In this document: positions 36,809 through 49,600 of the stretch, piece after piece
Layout of the letters: each line of letters begins with the position of its first letter
Numbering within the stretch: the stretch's first letter is position 1
NCBI RefSeq assembly: GCF_000165425.1
Contig: NW_001799111.1
Location: 319,779-383,778 of the forward strand
Length of the DNA stretch: 64,000 nt
Reading direction: 5' to 3'
Origin: Paramecium tetraurelia
Taxonomy: Eukaryota; Ciliophora; Oligohymenophorea; Peniculida; Parameciidae
The notes under the pieces: generated by a model
Database searches by the model: none
Seen by the model: only the letters and a program-made list of their open reading frames with translations
What the model was told of the DNA's origin: nothing
Position numbers and translations under genes: made by a program

Positions 36809-37408
36809 ATGTTTAAGATGACTTTGCAAAATAAGGTTGTTTAATATGGACTTTTAGTATCGTTATTTTAAGAATAAAAATCATTGGTTTAAAATGCCAT
36901 TCTCTTGAATTCTTACTGTAGTTATATTGCATTTAACATTTCTAAAGCCTACTCCACTACATTCAATATGTCATAATACTCAACTTCAAGTTATCTAATT
37001 ATTCAATATATGTAATCAATAACTAAAAATATTGGTTAAAAAAATCCTTTAGTTTTGGAGTATGTTGATTTATATTACAATATTGGTTAAGATGCCTAAC
37101 AGATTTGCTTTTCCAAAAACAATTTTTTTTAAGATTAAAAATAATTATCATTGCTTTCTAATATCGACATATTAGAAACCTATAATGGCTCATATATAAT
37201 ATACTCTATACAATACATTTTTATTGTTTAATAGTTATTTGATTGCATTCTTCCATCACTTTCTTGTTTTAATAACAAAAAATTTTAATGGAAACTAATT
37301 GTGATTTCTAAAATTATCGAAATTTAATAATATAAAGTAGATCTCATTTATTTACTTAGTTAAATGCTACCTCGGTATATCACATTTTTATTAATAAGAA
37401 TTGATTGA
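36809..37408 (+). CDS. Doubtful 199-codon open frame in gene-poor region
   Basis: A frame free of TGA extends from about 36617 to 37408. From the ATG at 36809 it reads MFKMTLQNKVVQYGLLVSLF, then SKAYSTTFNMSQYSTSSYLI and LVLEYVDLYYNIGQDAQQIC, ending QMLPRYITFLLIRID. It is rich in isoleucine, tyrosine and leucine, which AT-rich DNA produces by chance, but the length is notable. No domain, no clear introns. It could be a rapidly evolving gene, a decayed one or chance. Confidence 0.3.
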
Positions 37409-38345
37409 AGTCCAAATTCAAAGAACCAAATTATACTAATATAAGAATATGATAAATAAAGAAAAAAATCGATTCTGTAGTCTTGGATTCAATTGGAATG
37501 AAAAAATAAGAAATATATCACAATCCCTCTATTTAATATAGAAGGAATTATTTAGTTAAATAATAACATCAAAATGTCCATTTATATCAAAAATTTAATG
37601 TATCCTTTAACTATTTACATAAATTTACAATAAAATAGAATTTGAATATTAATTAATGAGAATAAATAAACAAACATTGATATTCTTGTTAATTTACATT
37701 TAAATTTATATCATAATTATATTCTAATCAGAAATATTTTTAGTATATATCAGAAATCATTAATTTAAATATATATTTTCCGAAATATTTGGTTATATTT
37801 GAATCTATTTATTAGTTTAGGCTTTGTCAATAGATAATAGAAAGAAAAGTAAAGATCGCTAAAATTTGTGTAATAAAACAACTGTATGTGAAAGATTCAA
37901 TTAATTAAATTAATATCTTAAATAGTCTAAATTGATTATAATTATATTGCTTTCATTATGTAGGTTTTATCAAAATTGATTATATATCTATTAACCACTA
38001 TTTGATTAATGATATTAAGTTGTTAAGAGTAATTTTCTTAAATAATTATTTTTAATTTAATAATTGATACCTAATCTTAACTTTTACAAGTATTGATTAT
38101 TATTTCATTACTATCCAAGGGTTTCTCACTTTTTTATGAATTATTACTCATCAGCAGCAATTTATTTTTATACATTTTTATTATTCATCTAATATCATAA
38201 ATTTGAACCTTACTTGTAAATAAATATATTCTATTAAAGAGTTCAAATATCATCAATTGGTTATGAATTAGAATTTGAAATTTATTTTAATTTACATTTC
38301 TCCTTTTATATTTATATTTATTATATTAATTAAATAAAATTAAAA
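37409..38345. other. AT-rich intergenic DNA
   Basis: Dense A/T runs with stops in all frames. No feature recognised. The last part is the promoter of the gene starting at 38346. Confidence 0.6.
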
Positions 38346-39061
38346 ATGTCCAAAGGAGATGCTAAGAATTTGAAAGAGGAGATTCAAAAATTATATGATC
38401 CTTTGTTATTTTATCAACATGGAGACAATCCTGCATACAAAAGATACGTTGAAATAATGCAGGAAAACGCTTAAGAGGGTAAACAAATAGATCCAAGAAC
38501 TTATTTTGTTAATAAATTGCAAAGGTAAATAGTTTATCATATTAATAAAGAATCCATGTAGCAAGAAATATCTAAGATTTTGTTGAAAGAGATTTGAAAT
38601 GTTTTAACTTTGTTCGAATTTTCCCAGTTTGGATATGTACAACAGGGTTCTTTTTACAAGGTATATAAAGAAATCAGTATGAAAAGCTGCTTTAACACAC
38701 AGATAAATGTTCTTGCCAATTGGATAGAGAGGTATAACAAGTATCAAATAAACCTCATTCTTTTACAAGTATTAATTTATTTCTATGTGATTCAAGTTTT
38801 GGGTATGTTGGATTAGCTGGTTATGGGTTGTATTTATTTGGAGCCTCTTATTTATGGTGGTAAGTGACTAAAATGACAGCCAACAAATTCTATAAGCATT
38901 GCTTATTGGGAGAAAGACAATGGTCATATGAGAGAGAGAGATAAAATAACACTTATGGAAATTACTACTTTAAGGATGTTCCTTTGTCATGTGAAGAGAA
39001 TTTCCCAGATCTGGCTAGAGGAGAAATTGCGAAAAAGCAAAGACCCAAGCCAGAGTGGTGA
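38346..39061 (+). CDS. Hypothetical protein with one or two hydrophobic segments
   Basis: Translation with one 26-nt intron gives exactly 229 residues. It starts MSKGDAKNLKEEIQKLYDPL, LLFYQHGDNPAYKRYVEIMQ. Two hydrophobic stretches follow: FVRIFPVWICTTGFFLQGIQ and SFGYVGLAGYGLYLFGASYL. The C-terminus is polar and aromatic (ERQWSYERERQNNTYGNYYF, KKQRPKPEW). No signal peptide. I do not recognise the family. The small size, charged N-terminus and two membrane segments would suit a lineage-specific organelle membrane subunit, but this is a guess. Confidence 0.55.
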
Positions 39062-39217
39062 TATATTAATATTATTCATTCACAAATCAATATATTAGCA
39101 TATGATTTAAAAACTATATTATTAGTATAACTATATTATAAGAATTTAGAATTGATTGAGACGCGATATATATAGAATACATAAATTAAAAATTAAATAT
39201 AATTCAATTTCCATTTT

Positions 39218-39580
39218 ATGAAGCTATTTAAATCAGCATTCGGAAAGAAAGAATAGGACAATAACTAATATATATTAATATAATCTAATGGTACATTCAC
39301 TATTGATGAATAATTTATTACTCCATAATTTTTATATAATCCTTCATATTATTTAACAAAAATATTATCTATATAATTCTTTCTTTCTTTTTCTACTATT
39401 TATAATTCTTTTTATTTTTAATAATTAAAATCTCATTCTTTTTTTTAATAATTATTTTCCATTTATCAATATTCTTTTTATTTACTATTTATTATTTTTT
39501 CTATCATATACTATTTCTTTTATAATTCAATATATATTTATTTATCTTATAATTTTTATTATAATCACTCATCATCTATC
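39218..39580 (+). CDS. Possible gene start running into the assembly gap
   Basis: An ATG at 39218 opens a frame MKLFKSAFGKKEQDNNQYIL followed by IQSNGTFTIDEQFITPQFLY, which looks like a genuine N-terminus. After about residue 50 it dissolves into TTCTTT/TATTTT low-complexity sequence encoding only phenylalanine, serine, isoleucine and tyrosine, and it stays open until the gap at 39581. The second half may be poor assembly rather than coding. Confidence 0.3.
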
Positions 39581-39923
39581 NNNNNNNNNNNNNNNNNNNN
39601 NNNNNNNNNNNNNNNNNNNNNNNNNNNNNNNNNNNNNNNNNNNNNNNNNNNNNNNNNNNNNNNNNNNNNNNNNNNNNNNNNNNNNNNNNNNNNNNNNNNN
39701 NNNNNNNNNNNNNNNNNNNNNNNNNNNNNNNNNNNNNNNNNNNNNNNNNNNNNNNNNNNNNNNNNNNNNNNNNNNNNNNNNNNNNNNNNNNNNNNNNNNN
39801 NNNNNNNNNNNNNNNNNNNNNNNNNNNNNNNNNNNNNNNNNNNNNNNNNNNNNNNNNNNNNNNNNNNNNNNNNNNNNNNNNNNNNNNNNNNNNNNNNNNN
39901 NNNNNNNNNNNNNNNNNNNNNNN
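39581..39923. other. Assembly gap (343 N)
   Basis: 343 undetermined bases, flanked on the left by T-rich low-complexity sequence. Confidence 0.99.
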
Positions 39924-39957
39924 GTAGTCCTACGCTCGGCGTCGTAGCAGTTACGTT
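39924..39957. other. GC-rich foreign-looking sequence at gap edge
   Basis: Directly after the gap come about 34 bases with far higher G+C than the rest of the window (begins GTAGTCCTACGCTCGGCGTC). AT-rich DNA then resumes at once. This looks like untrimmed adapter/vector or low-quality read end, not Paramecium DNA. Confidence 0.55.
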
Positions 39958-40053
39958 AAAAAAATTAAAAAGTCAAAAAAGAGGTATGATCTTATTTATA
40001 ATAAATGTAAATTAAAGAAAACAATATAATATTTAATAATTATATCATACATT

Positions 40054-41061
40054 ATGAATTTATTTGAAATTTATCCTGAAATGGATCAGGAAAAATCCTT
40101 TGATAATCTCTTGTATAAGAGAGTCTCATTTAAGAATAGTGAAAACAATTATAAGTTGTTTGGATTTGATAAATGCTTTAAAAAAAGTAAAGAATACAAT
40201 ACTAAAAGGGTGGAAAAGTTTGTTTAAGAATTTTGCTATTCCATTTCAATAAACCCATTATTTTGACAACAAAGAATTAAATTAAAGCTGTCATTGCAAT
40301 GAATGCGGAGGAAAAGTTAAAAAGAAAATTTTGATTTGCAACAGGGAATTAAGAGACTATCAATTCTCCGCTATGAAATTAAGATATCCAGCATCACCTA
40401 AGTTATCTATTTAACCTTAAACAGTTAGACCCTCAAACAAAGATCTGAGTTTAATTGGTTCCTCAGCTCATTTTAGTATTATATTAATTAATTTTTATGT
40501 GACAAACATCAGAAATAAGTCGTTTAGAGAAGTGCTAGAGAATCTCTCATTCCAGTTATCTAATTGATATAGGCTTAAAATCTAATGAAAAAAATAAGTA
40601 GAACTCATAAAATAGAATAAGATTTGAAATCTAAAATGAACTCATAAACTGAAAGCTTATTCAATAAAATACAGAAGAAACTGGATGACAAGGAGGAAAT
40701 CTTGAGTAAACATGTTGAACCCTAAATTTAAAACCCTAAAGAAATAGATATCACTAAATAAAGAGATTTATTAAAGAAGAAATCCTTCAAACAATCTCCA
40801 AATTCAGTTCAATATCGGATAAAAACAGATGTATCGAGTTACTATTTTGCTAACCAGTAAAAAAAACCAATTTTCTATTTACCAAATCTTAGCAATCTTG
40901 AAAACTTAAAAAAAAACAGCCTTAGCATTTTTGAATCTAAAACACCAAGAATGTTGATCAGAAGTGAAAAATACAATCTCAAATAACCATTGACGCAAAG
41001 ACTATTGGCTACTTACTTAAAGAAAAGCAATAGCAAATTATTAAATAATAAAAAATAATGA
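40054..41061 (+). CDS. Hypothetical protein with CxC..C cysteine cluster (318 residues)
   Basis: Starts MNLFEIYPEMDQEKSFDNLL. A 22-nt intron joins DKCFKK to RWKSLFKNFAIPFQQTHYF. Then comes ELNQSCHCNECGGKVKKKIL, a small cysteine/histidine cluster that could bind metal. A 29-nt intron near 40497-40525 joins FSIILINFYR to SARESLIPVIQLIQAQNLMK. The C-terminal half is basic and glutamine-rich, ending TQRLLATYLKKSNSKLLNNK before the TGA at 41059-41061. Codon count is exact after splicing. No family is recognised. It lies 130 bases from the gap, so an upstream exon cannot be excluded, though the start context is good. Confidence 0.55.
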
Positions 41062-41117
41062 TTAATATTTTGATAATATATTTATGAATATAAAAATTAA
41101 ATATAGATAATTAAAAT

Positions 41118-42130
41118 ATGTTATAGCAGTGCCTCAAAATATTTAGGTTTAGCTTTGCTGCGAACACTCCCTCATTAGCTACACCATGGTCATTGAAACC
41201 ATTCAAAACTGAGGTATCTCTACCAATTATCAGATTTCATGATGCATAGCCAACTGGGTAATCAATAGCATTAGATTAAGGTATTTAATTAATTATATTT
41301 CACAATAGAAATATTTAATTAGCCTATCAGAAGAGATTTGGTCTAAAGATTGGTTAGATATACAGATTTGTATGATAAAAAAGTCACTAAAGCAACTTTA
41401 GCATTGAGAGACGCTGCAGCATCAGGGGCAAAAAATCATCCATAGAAAAAGACAGGAAGAGCACGTTAAGGGCATAGATAAAGGCCTGGAAGAAATAAAG
41501 GTATTAAAGCTCATGGAAGAAAGATAAGATCATTAAGAATTGATTTACCAAGAAAAGTTAGATTATAAGCATACAAAGTTGGTTTGACAGCTGCTCTTAT
41601 TGAAGGTAAATTCACTGTTATAGATACTGAAAAATTAAATGAAGGAAAGACTAAACATTTGGTTTAATTAATGAAGGGATTTGAATCTTTTACATAGCCA
41701 TTATTGATAGTTACCAGTGTTGATCCTGATGATTTATTTTTAAGAGCATCTCGTAATTTAGAAAATTTAGAAACTTGTACAGTGAAGGAGTTCAATATTA
41801 TTAAAATTCTTAAATTTAAATCGATTCTTATTACAAAGGAAGCTATTATCTAATTAACTGAGTCGTTAAAATAAAGAAAATTAGCTCTTTTAGGAGACAA
41901 CAAGATTGTCAAGAAGGTATTCTTTCATTATTTATCAAATTTAGAAATATTCAGAATATCCAATTGAAGAATATGATCCAACTAAGCCATTGGATCTCAA
42001 ATTCAAAGTTTTAAGAGAATATTTAGAAGATTTTGAGAAATTAAAATAAGAGGGATAACTAGATAAATTTATTTAAGATATGCCTAAGACAAAGAAGGTT
42101 GGTCGCATTAACACAATAAATCATCATTGA
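41118..42130 (+). CDS. MRPL4: Mitochondrial ribosomal protein uL4m
   Basis: Large-subunit ribosomal protein L4 of the mitochondrion. The first about 20 residues (MLQQCLKIFRFSFAANTPSL) look like a targeting presequence. The core shows VTKATLALRDAAASGAKNHP, then KKTGRARQGHRQRPGRNKGI, the basic loop that enters the exit tunnel (bacterial form KGTGRARAGS..P.WRGGG). KIRSLRIDLPRKVRLQAYKV matches the L4 helix that follows. ALIEGKFTVIDTEKL and LIVTSVDPDDLFLRASRNLE are further L4 segments. Two 28-nt introns leave 318 residues. The C-terminal 60 residues are charged and specific. Cytosolic eL4-type features are absent. Confidence 0.88.
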
Positions 42131-42183
42131 GAAAATTATTTGTTTTTAAATAAAGCATTCATATATAATTATATTTATCATTC

Positions 42184-45100
42184 TCAAATGTATCTTTAAT
42201 TTTGAGGATTTTATTGTATTTCATATTCTCTCTATAGAGATTTCATTTTCTATTTTAAGTTTTAAGATGAAATGGCTGCTTAACTCAATGTTTTTTTGAA
42301 ATTTTCAGACTCTTATTTTAATCTTTCCCATCCAGAAGATTAATCTAATTAACTATTGTCCTTTACTCCACTCTATTAGGATTATTAAGAGATGTAAGAA
42401 GATTCGTTTTTATAATCTAAATTCATAGATTATTTGTTGTTACTTTAACTATATTTTTGAGGTTAATATGCTTTTTCTAATTCCTATAAAAGCTATTCAT
42501 TTTGATCTTTTAATTGTTGAATTTCTTATAATGTATTCATTTGCATTTGTCTTTCTTAAATGATAACTTGCTCCATTTCATTTACTCTCTTTTATTCCCA
42601 AGACAACTAAGCATCCTTGAGGTCTACTTATTTTTATAAGTCTCTGTTAGCATTTTCAATATATTGTTTTTCTCTTTCTAATTAAGCAATTTATCTATTA
42701 AAATCTTCCTGGGCTGCCTAAAATCCTGTGGATATTTTTCTTTGTGAATGAAACTCTTTTCCCAATTACTAAAAATATTATTATAATTCTTACATCTCTA
42801 TCTTTCAATAATTCTCTAATTTGTCTTTCATATTCTTCAGACTTTCTATTCAATCTTTCTATTTCTCGCTCATATTATTGTAACTAAATTTAATATTGAT
42901 CTTCTCTTTTTGAAGCATTTTGCATTTGAACTTTAAAAAAGTCTTCTTATTTTTCTAATTCTACTCCTCTTTGTAATACTTCCTCATGTTGTAATGATAT
43001 TTATTAGATTGAAACAGTAAGTCTTTGATTTTCAGCACAGACTTCACTATAATTAAGTTGCAAATCATGCATCTCCATATCAAACATTTTAATTTATTCT
43101 TTAAGTCTAATTTCTTATTACTGTAAAAATTGGATTTACTATTATTGTAATTCTTTCTCTTACACAGATTTGATAAGTTAATTATTTAAAGATTAATTAT
43201 CTTTACTTAAAATTTAAATATCAGATTTCATCTCATGGAACTCTTTTTCTTTGATTTACAAAGTGTATTTTACATTATCATTTTCATTCTATAACTTTTG
43301 ATTCTTATAAATTTAATCTCTTAATTTCTCTTCTAATTATTAAGCAGCTTCATATCCACGTTCCCCTTTAGTGCTAACCTCTGATAATTTTGATTGTTAT
43401 TTCTAGATTTCGTTATTCATTTGTTTAATCTGCTATTACAAAGAGATGTTAGTTTCTCTAACTTCATCTAATTGATTTTAGACTTCATCTCTTTCTAGAT
43501 CTAATTGCTCTAATGATCTCTTTAATTAAATATTTTGTTCAGAATATTAATTTACTTTATCCTCTAAATTCTCATTCAATTCTCTCAATTAAAGTACCTA
43601 TCTTTCATCTTCTATTTTAGTACTGTTCTTTTATTATAATCTTTAAAGTAATTCTTCTTTTTATTTTTCCAAACTTTCACATAATAATTTTAATTATCTT
43701 ATTTAGTTTTCATAATCAGTTTTTTATAATTTAAGTGACGATATTTAAGATTATGATTCGGTTAATTCATTATACAATTTATTAGATCTTGAAATCTCTT
43801 TTTACAATTATTCATTAATATCTTATAAAGACATTTCATAATTATTTACCTTCTCCGATAATTTGATAGAAGTATTTTTAATTTCATGATCATTTGTCTT
43901 CAATCCATTAATCATCTATCTTAATTCTCTTGCTTCTTTCATTGCCTCCTCTTTCAATTTATTTAAAAATTCCATTTGTTTAGTTTATTGATTTATTACA
44001 GATTCTAGTTTTAAATTTTCACTCTAAAATCTTTCTTTTTCAATTAAAATCTTTCTTTCTTGATCTCTCAATCTTTCTATTTCATGAGTCAAATTATAGT
44101 AGTCCATTTCCTTATCCTTATTTCTTAATACATTTTATTAGTATTTGAAGGTTTCATCACTTTATTATCTTAAATTCATTTGTAATTTATCATTTTCCAA
44201 TCTTTATTCATTTAGTAATTCTTAAGCTATTTTAAGTTTTTCTTCTAATTAAGAATTAAAGATTCCTAAATCTGAAATTTATAATTTTAGAGAATTATTC
44301 TATTGTTGTAGTAATTTTAATTCTCCAACTGTTTCATTTTCAATCTTTTATTTTTATTCTAAGATGCTCTATTAATTTAATCTCATCTTTGATTACTCTC
44401 TTTTGTATTGTTCTACTTCTTATTCTAATTAAGCAATATCCTACAATTTCAATTTTATTTATGAATCCAGATTAGCATTCTTTTACGCTAATTCACTTAG
44501 TTAATCATTCAACAAACGCTTTTATTATTTTAACTCATAGTTATCTCTATCCTTCTCTCCTAATTCTCTCTTTATTGATTTAATAAGACCCTCTGTTGTT
44601 TACACTTCCTTAGTTAATAAATCATTCTCCTTCCTTAATTGATCCATCATAAGCTATTAGCCTTAATTAGGATTATGTTATTAAGACTATTATTAATTCT
44701 TTTATTCTTATTTAAATTTTTATAATAAACTATCCAAATTTTATTTAGAAACATCCATTCTTTCAAATTCTACCTTCAATTCTCTAATTACTTATTTTTC
44801 TTAATCTAATTCTCGTTCTAAATCTCTTTTATCTTATCTCAATTATTAAACAAACTCTTTCTCTCTTTCATATTCATCATTCAATTTCTTATAATTTCTA
44901 TCGTATAGTTCCTTCTCTCTTTATAATTGTTAATATTCAGACTTTTGAATTTGCAATTAATCATCCATCTCATTTAATTAAAACCTTAATTTTTAATTAT
45001 CTTCTTCCAAACTTTTTAATGTTTAAACAGTATTCTCTTTGTCACTCTTCAAATTATTCACAGCCTTACTAAATACCATTTTATCAGTTTAATATGCTGA

Positions 45101-46179
45101 GACCACTTATTCTGCATTTAAGGCTTTTAATTACAATTATTCATTTTATTATTACAATTATTATACTTTTTCAATCAACTATGAATTTTCATATTCTAAT
45201 TGACTTAATATTTTTTTGAATTGCTCTTAATTTTTTTCTTTCTCATCCTCAATTACAGATAATCTTTACTTAATCTAATTTAATTCATTTTTTTTATCAG
45301 ATTTATTCGGGCTTGAATTTTATGGTTGACTAGGCTTCTTCCTAAATCTTTATAATTCTTTTCTTAAATTTGATAATTCATCATTTAACTTTGTGTTCTC
45401 TTCAGTTAATAAATCTAATTGGGTTTAAGTTCTTTATGCCTTTTATTATGCTTCTGAGAGAATATGTTCTTATGCTAATTTCTCAATATTTGTTCCTTAT
45501 ATATCCAATTTTGACTTTAATCTCAAAATCTCCTTTTCTCTGTTTTCAATTTAAAATTCCAAATGCTTGCATTTTTCCTCCAATAACACTTTCGAATTGT
45601 CATTATCTCTTGAATCTTATTGCACTTATAATAATCTATAAATGATAATCATAAAAATTATACTTCCTTTCTAATTCCTAGATTTAGTCAACTAATTTTA
45701 ATGTTTTATCTGGTTGATTACTTTATGAATAATTATTTTCATTATTTTTTTTAAATAATTCTTCTTGTAATTTCTTTTCAGCATTATTTTTTTAACCTAA
45801 TATAAATTTCCAGTCATTTCTCTCGCTCTCTAACATCCTTACTTATGATCTCCACTTATTTTCTTTAGTATCACATTCTTCCTTAATTTGAATCATTGTC
45901 ATATGCAATTAATTATTTTCATTAACAATTCTTTAATTCTCCTTCTTTAAGGGTAATAATAATTGTTCAAACTTAGCTGCATTAATTTTAGTCTATTTAG
46001 ATATAATATCAATGTACTTCCTCCAATTGCTTTTTTAATTATTGAAAGCCTTCAGTTGTTTTAACTAGATCATTAAGCAATCTTTCAACTAAAGGAACAG
46101 AGTCTATTCCTAATGGTTAACAATAATGCAAAGCATCCAATCTCTTCTTTAGCAATAAAAACTTCCTCTCTTGATCCAT
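42184..46179 (-). CDS. Large coiled-coil protein (1,305 residues)
   Basis: From MDQERKFLLLKKRLDALHYC the protein is almost wholly alpha-helical coiled coil, with heptads such as LEEKCKHLEFQIENREKEIL, VQQLRQDKRDLERELDQEKQ, IERLRDQERKILIEKERFQS and LEDKVNQYSEQNIQLKRSLE. Only small breaks occur, one with SQPQNSSPNKSDKKNE near residue 240. Three introns (25, 28 and 25 nt) leave an exact codon count. The C-terminal 100 residues are serine/glutamine-rich and end LQREYEIQQNPQNQRYI. Such proteins in ciliates are often basal-body or cortical structural components, but nothing here proves that. It is convergent with uL4m, 53 bases apart. The frame stays open upstream of the chosen start. Confidence 0.8.
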
Positions 46180-46261
46180 TTTGAATAAATATATATATGT
46201 TAATTAATAAAAAATGGAATTTTGAAATTATGATTTCTTAGGACTGTTAATAATTTATATA

Positions 46262-46558
46262 TATATATTATGATTGTACTTAACACTCAAATATTTAGGT
46301 CCATCATTAAATAGATGCTTCAATTCATAATAATCTTTAATTTTATTAATATTGATATTTTTTACTCTTATATTACGAAAATCTTTGTAAAGTACATCTT
46401 CATTTTTACCTAGAATACTCATTAATTCATATTTCTGCTTCTTGTGATATTTTATAAATTGATCACAGAATTTAAAAATCTTTTTGAATTAATAAATTTC
46501 AGTTGACAAAAACAGTATGAGATTGTCATTGTATTCCTGAAGACCTGAATAATTATTA
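46262..46558 (-). other. Coding-like stretch upstream of the coiled-coil gene, unresolved
   Basis: A minus-strand frame here reads NNYSGLQEYNDNLILFLSTE, then FKKIFKFCDQFIKYHKKQKY, ELMSILGKNEDVLYKDFRNI and DYYELKHLFNDGPKYLSVKY. That is a convincing coding texture. There is no good ATG at its upstream end. The frame has no TGA down to the ATG at 46179, so it could be a 5' extension of the coiled-coil protein through a poor AT-rich junction. Otherwise it is a remnant of a separate gene. Confidence 0.35.
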
Positions 46559-46618
46559 TATATTGTTATATTCTAATTATAGGCTTAAGTTGTTTAATTT
46601 TATATTAAAAGTTGATTT

Positions 46619-49600
46619 ATGCTGTATAGGATTATTGAAAAGGTCTATAAACAAATTCCATTGAAGTACCAATAGAGACTAAAAGATATAGAATTCGAAA
46701 ACTCATAAACTATGAGAGTAAAATATGATCATATAATAGATTGAATTTACTAATGGAATAGTCCAAAAAACTTACAATTATGAGGTGTTATCAAACAAAA
46801 TCCAATTGATCCAAGTATTATTAGTTTTAACTAGGCCTCTACTGTAATCAAAGAAATAGTTAGAATTTTCCTGAAATTGGAAACTCTCCCTATATTTCCT
46901 TTAATTTATTTACTTACTTTACCAGAATTATTTTGGTCCGAATTCTTTATTACAATGTACACTATGATGTGTTTATTAATGGATATGGCTTTTTCATACT
47001 TGATTCTCTTTTACAATATTAAATAAAGGTGGAAATTCGAAGAGAACATTAATACATAAAAATGTCGAATCCTATCTGATATAGATTAATTGCTCTAAAC
47101 CTAAAACAAAAAGCCCTCGAATAAAATTGAATGGTAGCAATTAAAAGTCGGTCAAATTGTTTGTCTAAAAAAGGGATAAAAGTGTCCAGCAGATATTTTG
47201 ATTTTAGAGTCAAGTTAAGAATAGGTATTAATAGATTTTAAGTTCAAATAACCATGCCCTTGCACTTATATTAATGAGGCTTCAAAGACGAAAGGAATAA
47301 TGACGAAGTTCTTAATAAATTTAAGTGGATGGATCTAGTTTTAAAGTTGTAAATAAGGTACTATAAAATTAAAAAACGATCCAAAAGCTACTTAATTTAC
47401 AGAAGCAAACATTATTAATAGAGGATAAATTTTGAATCAAACTGATTGGATTTTTGGAATTGCAATCTAGGTTGGACATGGATGCTTTTAATAAAGAGAT
47501 CGATATTACAATTGGAACCACTACAATTAGAATAGCTTTTATTTATTTCTGATAAATATTCTAATTTTCTTGATTCTTTTAATTCCAAAATTAATCAGTC
47601 AACAATATTATGAATTCCCCTCTTATCAAAATTCTATAATAATGTGTCTATTACTATTACCTTAAAATTACTTTTTAATAAATTAAGTTTGGTTACTAAT
47701 ACATCAGGTAAATATAAATAAATTAGAAATCAAAGAATCTAATGACAAAAAATAACCATAAATTTAATAACCACAACAATAATTTTTGGAGTAACCTGAT
47801 CCTATTCTATAGGAATATGATAAGAAGGTGCTCATTTAGATTTAAAAAGTGGCATCAACAAATAATTCTGTTGTTAATATTGCTTTAAATAAAAAAAATC
47901 CAGCTCAATGTAAAATTTATCAATATAATCAATTAACAAATTAGAATATTTTAGAATTTATGAAAACAGATGTTATAGTTTTTGAAAATCCTTAAAAAAT
48001 ATTAAAAGAAAATGTTAGAGTTTGTTTAATCATTTAAGACAAATTTAGATACTATTTTAATTATGAAAAATTATAAAACCTAATTGAAAAAGCTACTCCA
48101 AGTTAAAAGCAAAATTATGATAAATTGCTTTTAGATACCAATAGGTTTTAAGCCTATGATGAATAAAAAACTTAGGATATAGATTTATTACTGGCAGAGA
48201 AGCAATAGCCATCTTTAAGAATTGTAGAAGAAAAAAAAACATTCTAGAAAATAGGATTCTTAAAAGATTAAAATAAGGTATGCCTTTAACAAAAAGAATT
48301 GAAAGATTCTAAAGAACTAAAAAAATAAACTACTGACATGTAAAAATTTAATCCTTATACCTCTTTTCGAAAATAAAGTGTGAGGAACTTATTCCAATCT
48401 AATACACTTGCCTAACAATAAAAAGATGTTTCGTTACCTTCATAATCTTAGAATATTATTTCACATTAGAATTCACCTCAAATCTAAAGGTAAAGAAGTA
48501 GTCACCATCTTTCTTAATCTTAAATACACACTAATAATAAATCATAGGGAGGATCATTAAAAAACATCATTCCTACATAATAAGATTTGAGTAATGATTA
48601 AATCGTTGGGGATGTATATAATGAATAAGATTTCATAAGTAAATTATTTAACAAATCTGATGTAATATCAAATGAAATTTTAATCGTTTTATTAATCTGT
48701 AATAATATTGAAAGTGTTTATAATAAGAAAGAAAAAAAAATTGAAAATCTTTATTATAATTCTCTGGATGAATCAATTTAAGATTTTGTAAAGATATTTG
48801 ATTACAGATTTATTTCAAGTTCCACTATTGATAATTTTAAGGTTGAATATAAACAAGATCAAATCATAAAGAAGGCTGTATCCATATAAGGAGTTGTTAA
48901 AATTTTTGATATTATAGCATTATTGTAGCCAACAGAAAATCGATAGAATACATTATCCATTTTAGTAAAAGATCCCGAATCATTTGAATTAGATGAAGGA
49001 GCATTATTATACACGAGACAAGAAATCTGTGAAAAGAATTATAACAATTAAAGATTTCCATAAACTAACGAGATTATAGAAGAGTTGTTTTGGGATGGAT
49101 AGAAGTCTATTAAATATTTAAAAAAATAACTTGATTTCTAACAAACATAATAATTCCTCAATAAATTAAACACTATAAACGAAACATATGGAAATAGAGA
49201 GGAAGAATTAGATGATCTTTACTAATAGATTGAATAGGACAGTTAATTGTTCTTTATTTTAGGATTGAAGTAATTCATACCTATGAAAACTTAATTAGTA
49301 TCTTAAGAAATTTGTAATAACAATCTTAAATAAGAAAAATTATTTTAAACTATTTTAGAACACAATTATAAAACTTGTTTTGTGATTGATACGTATGAAG
49401 AATTAATGTCCTTTTTAAGAACTTATCACATATCGTAAAAAAATTCAATCAATTTATTTCTAGAAGTCAATTCAATTCAGTATAAATTTAGATAATCTAT
49501 TCAAAATTTAATAGAAAAATAAAATATTTTTGAACCATCTTAATAAAAATTAATTGAAAATTTTATTGTCATAAATGCTGAAACACTTGAGGCAATTGTA

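Noticed and set aside
39360-39580. T-rich repeats before the second gap as a mobile element end
   Set aside because: Only low-complexity TTCTTT/TATTTT sequence is seen, with no terminal repeats, target duplication or open frame of a transposase. Poor assembly is more likely.
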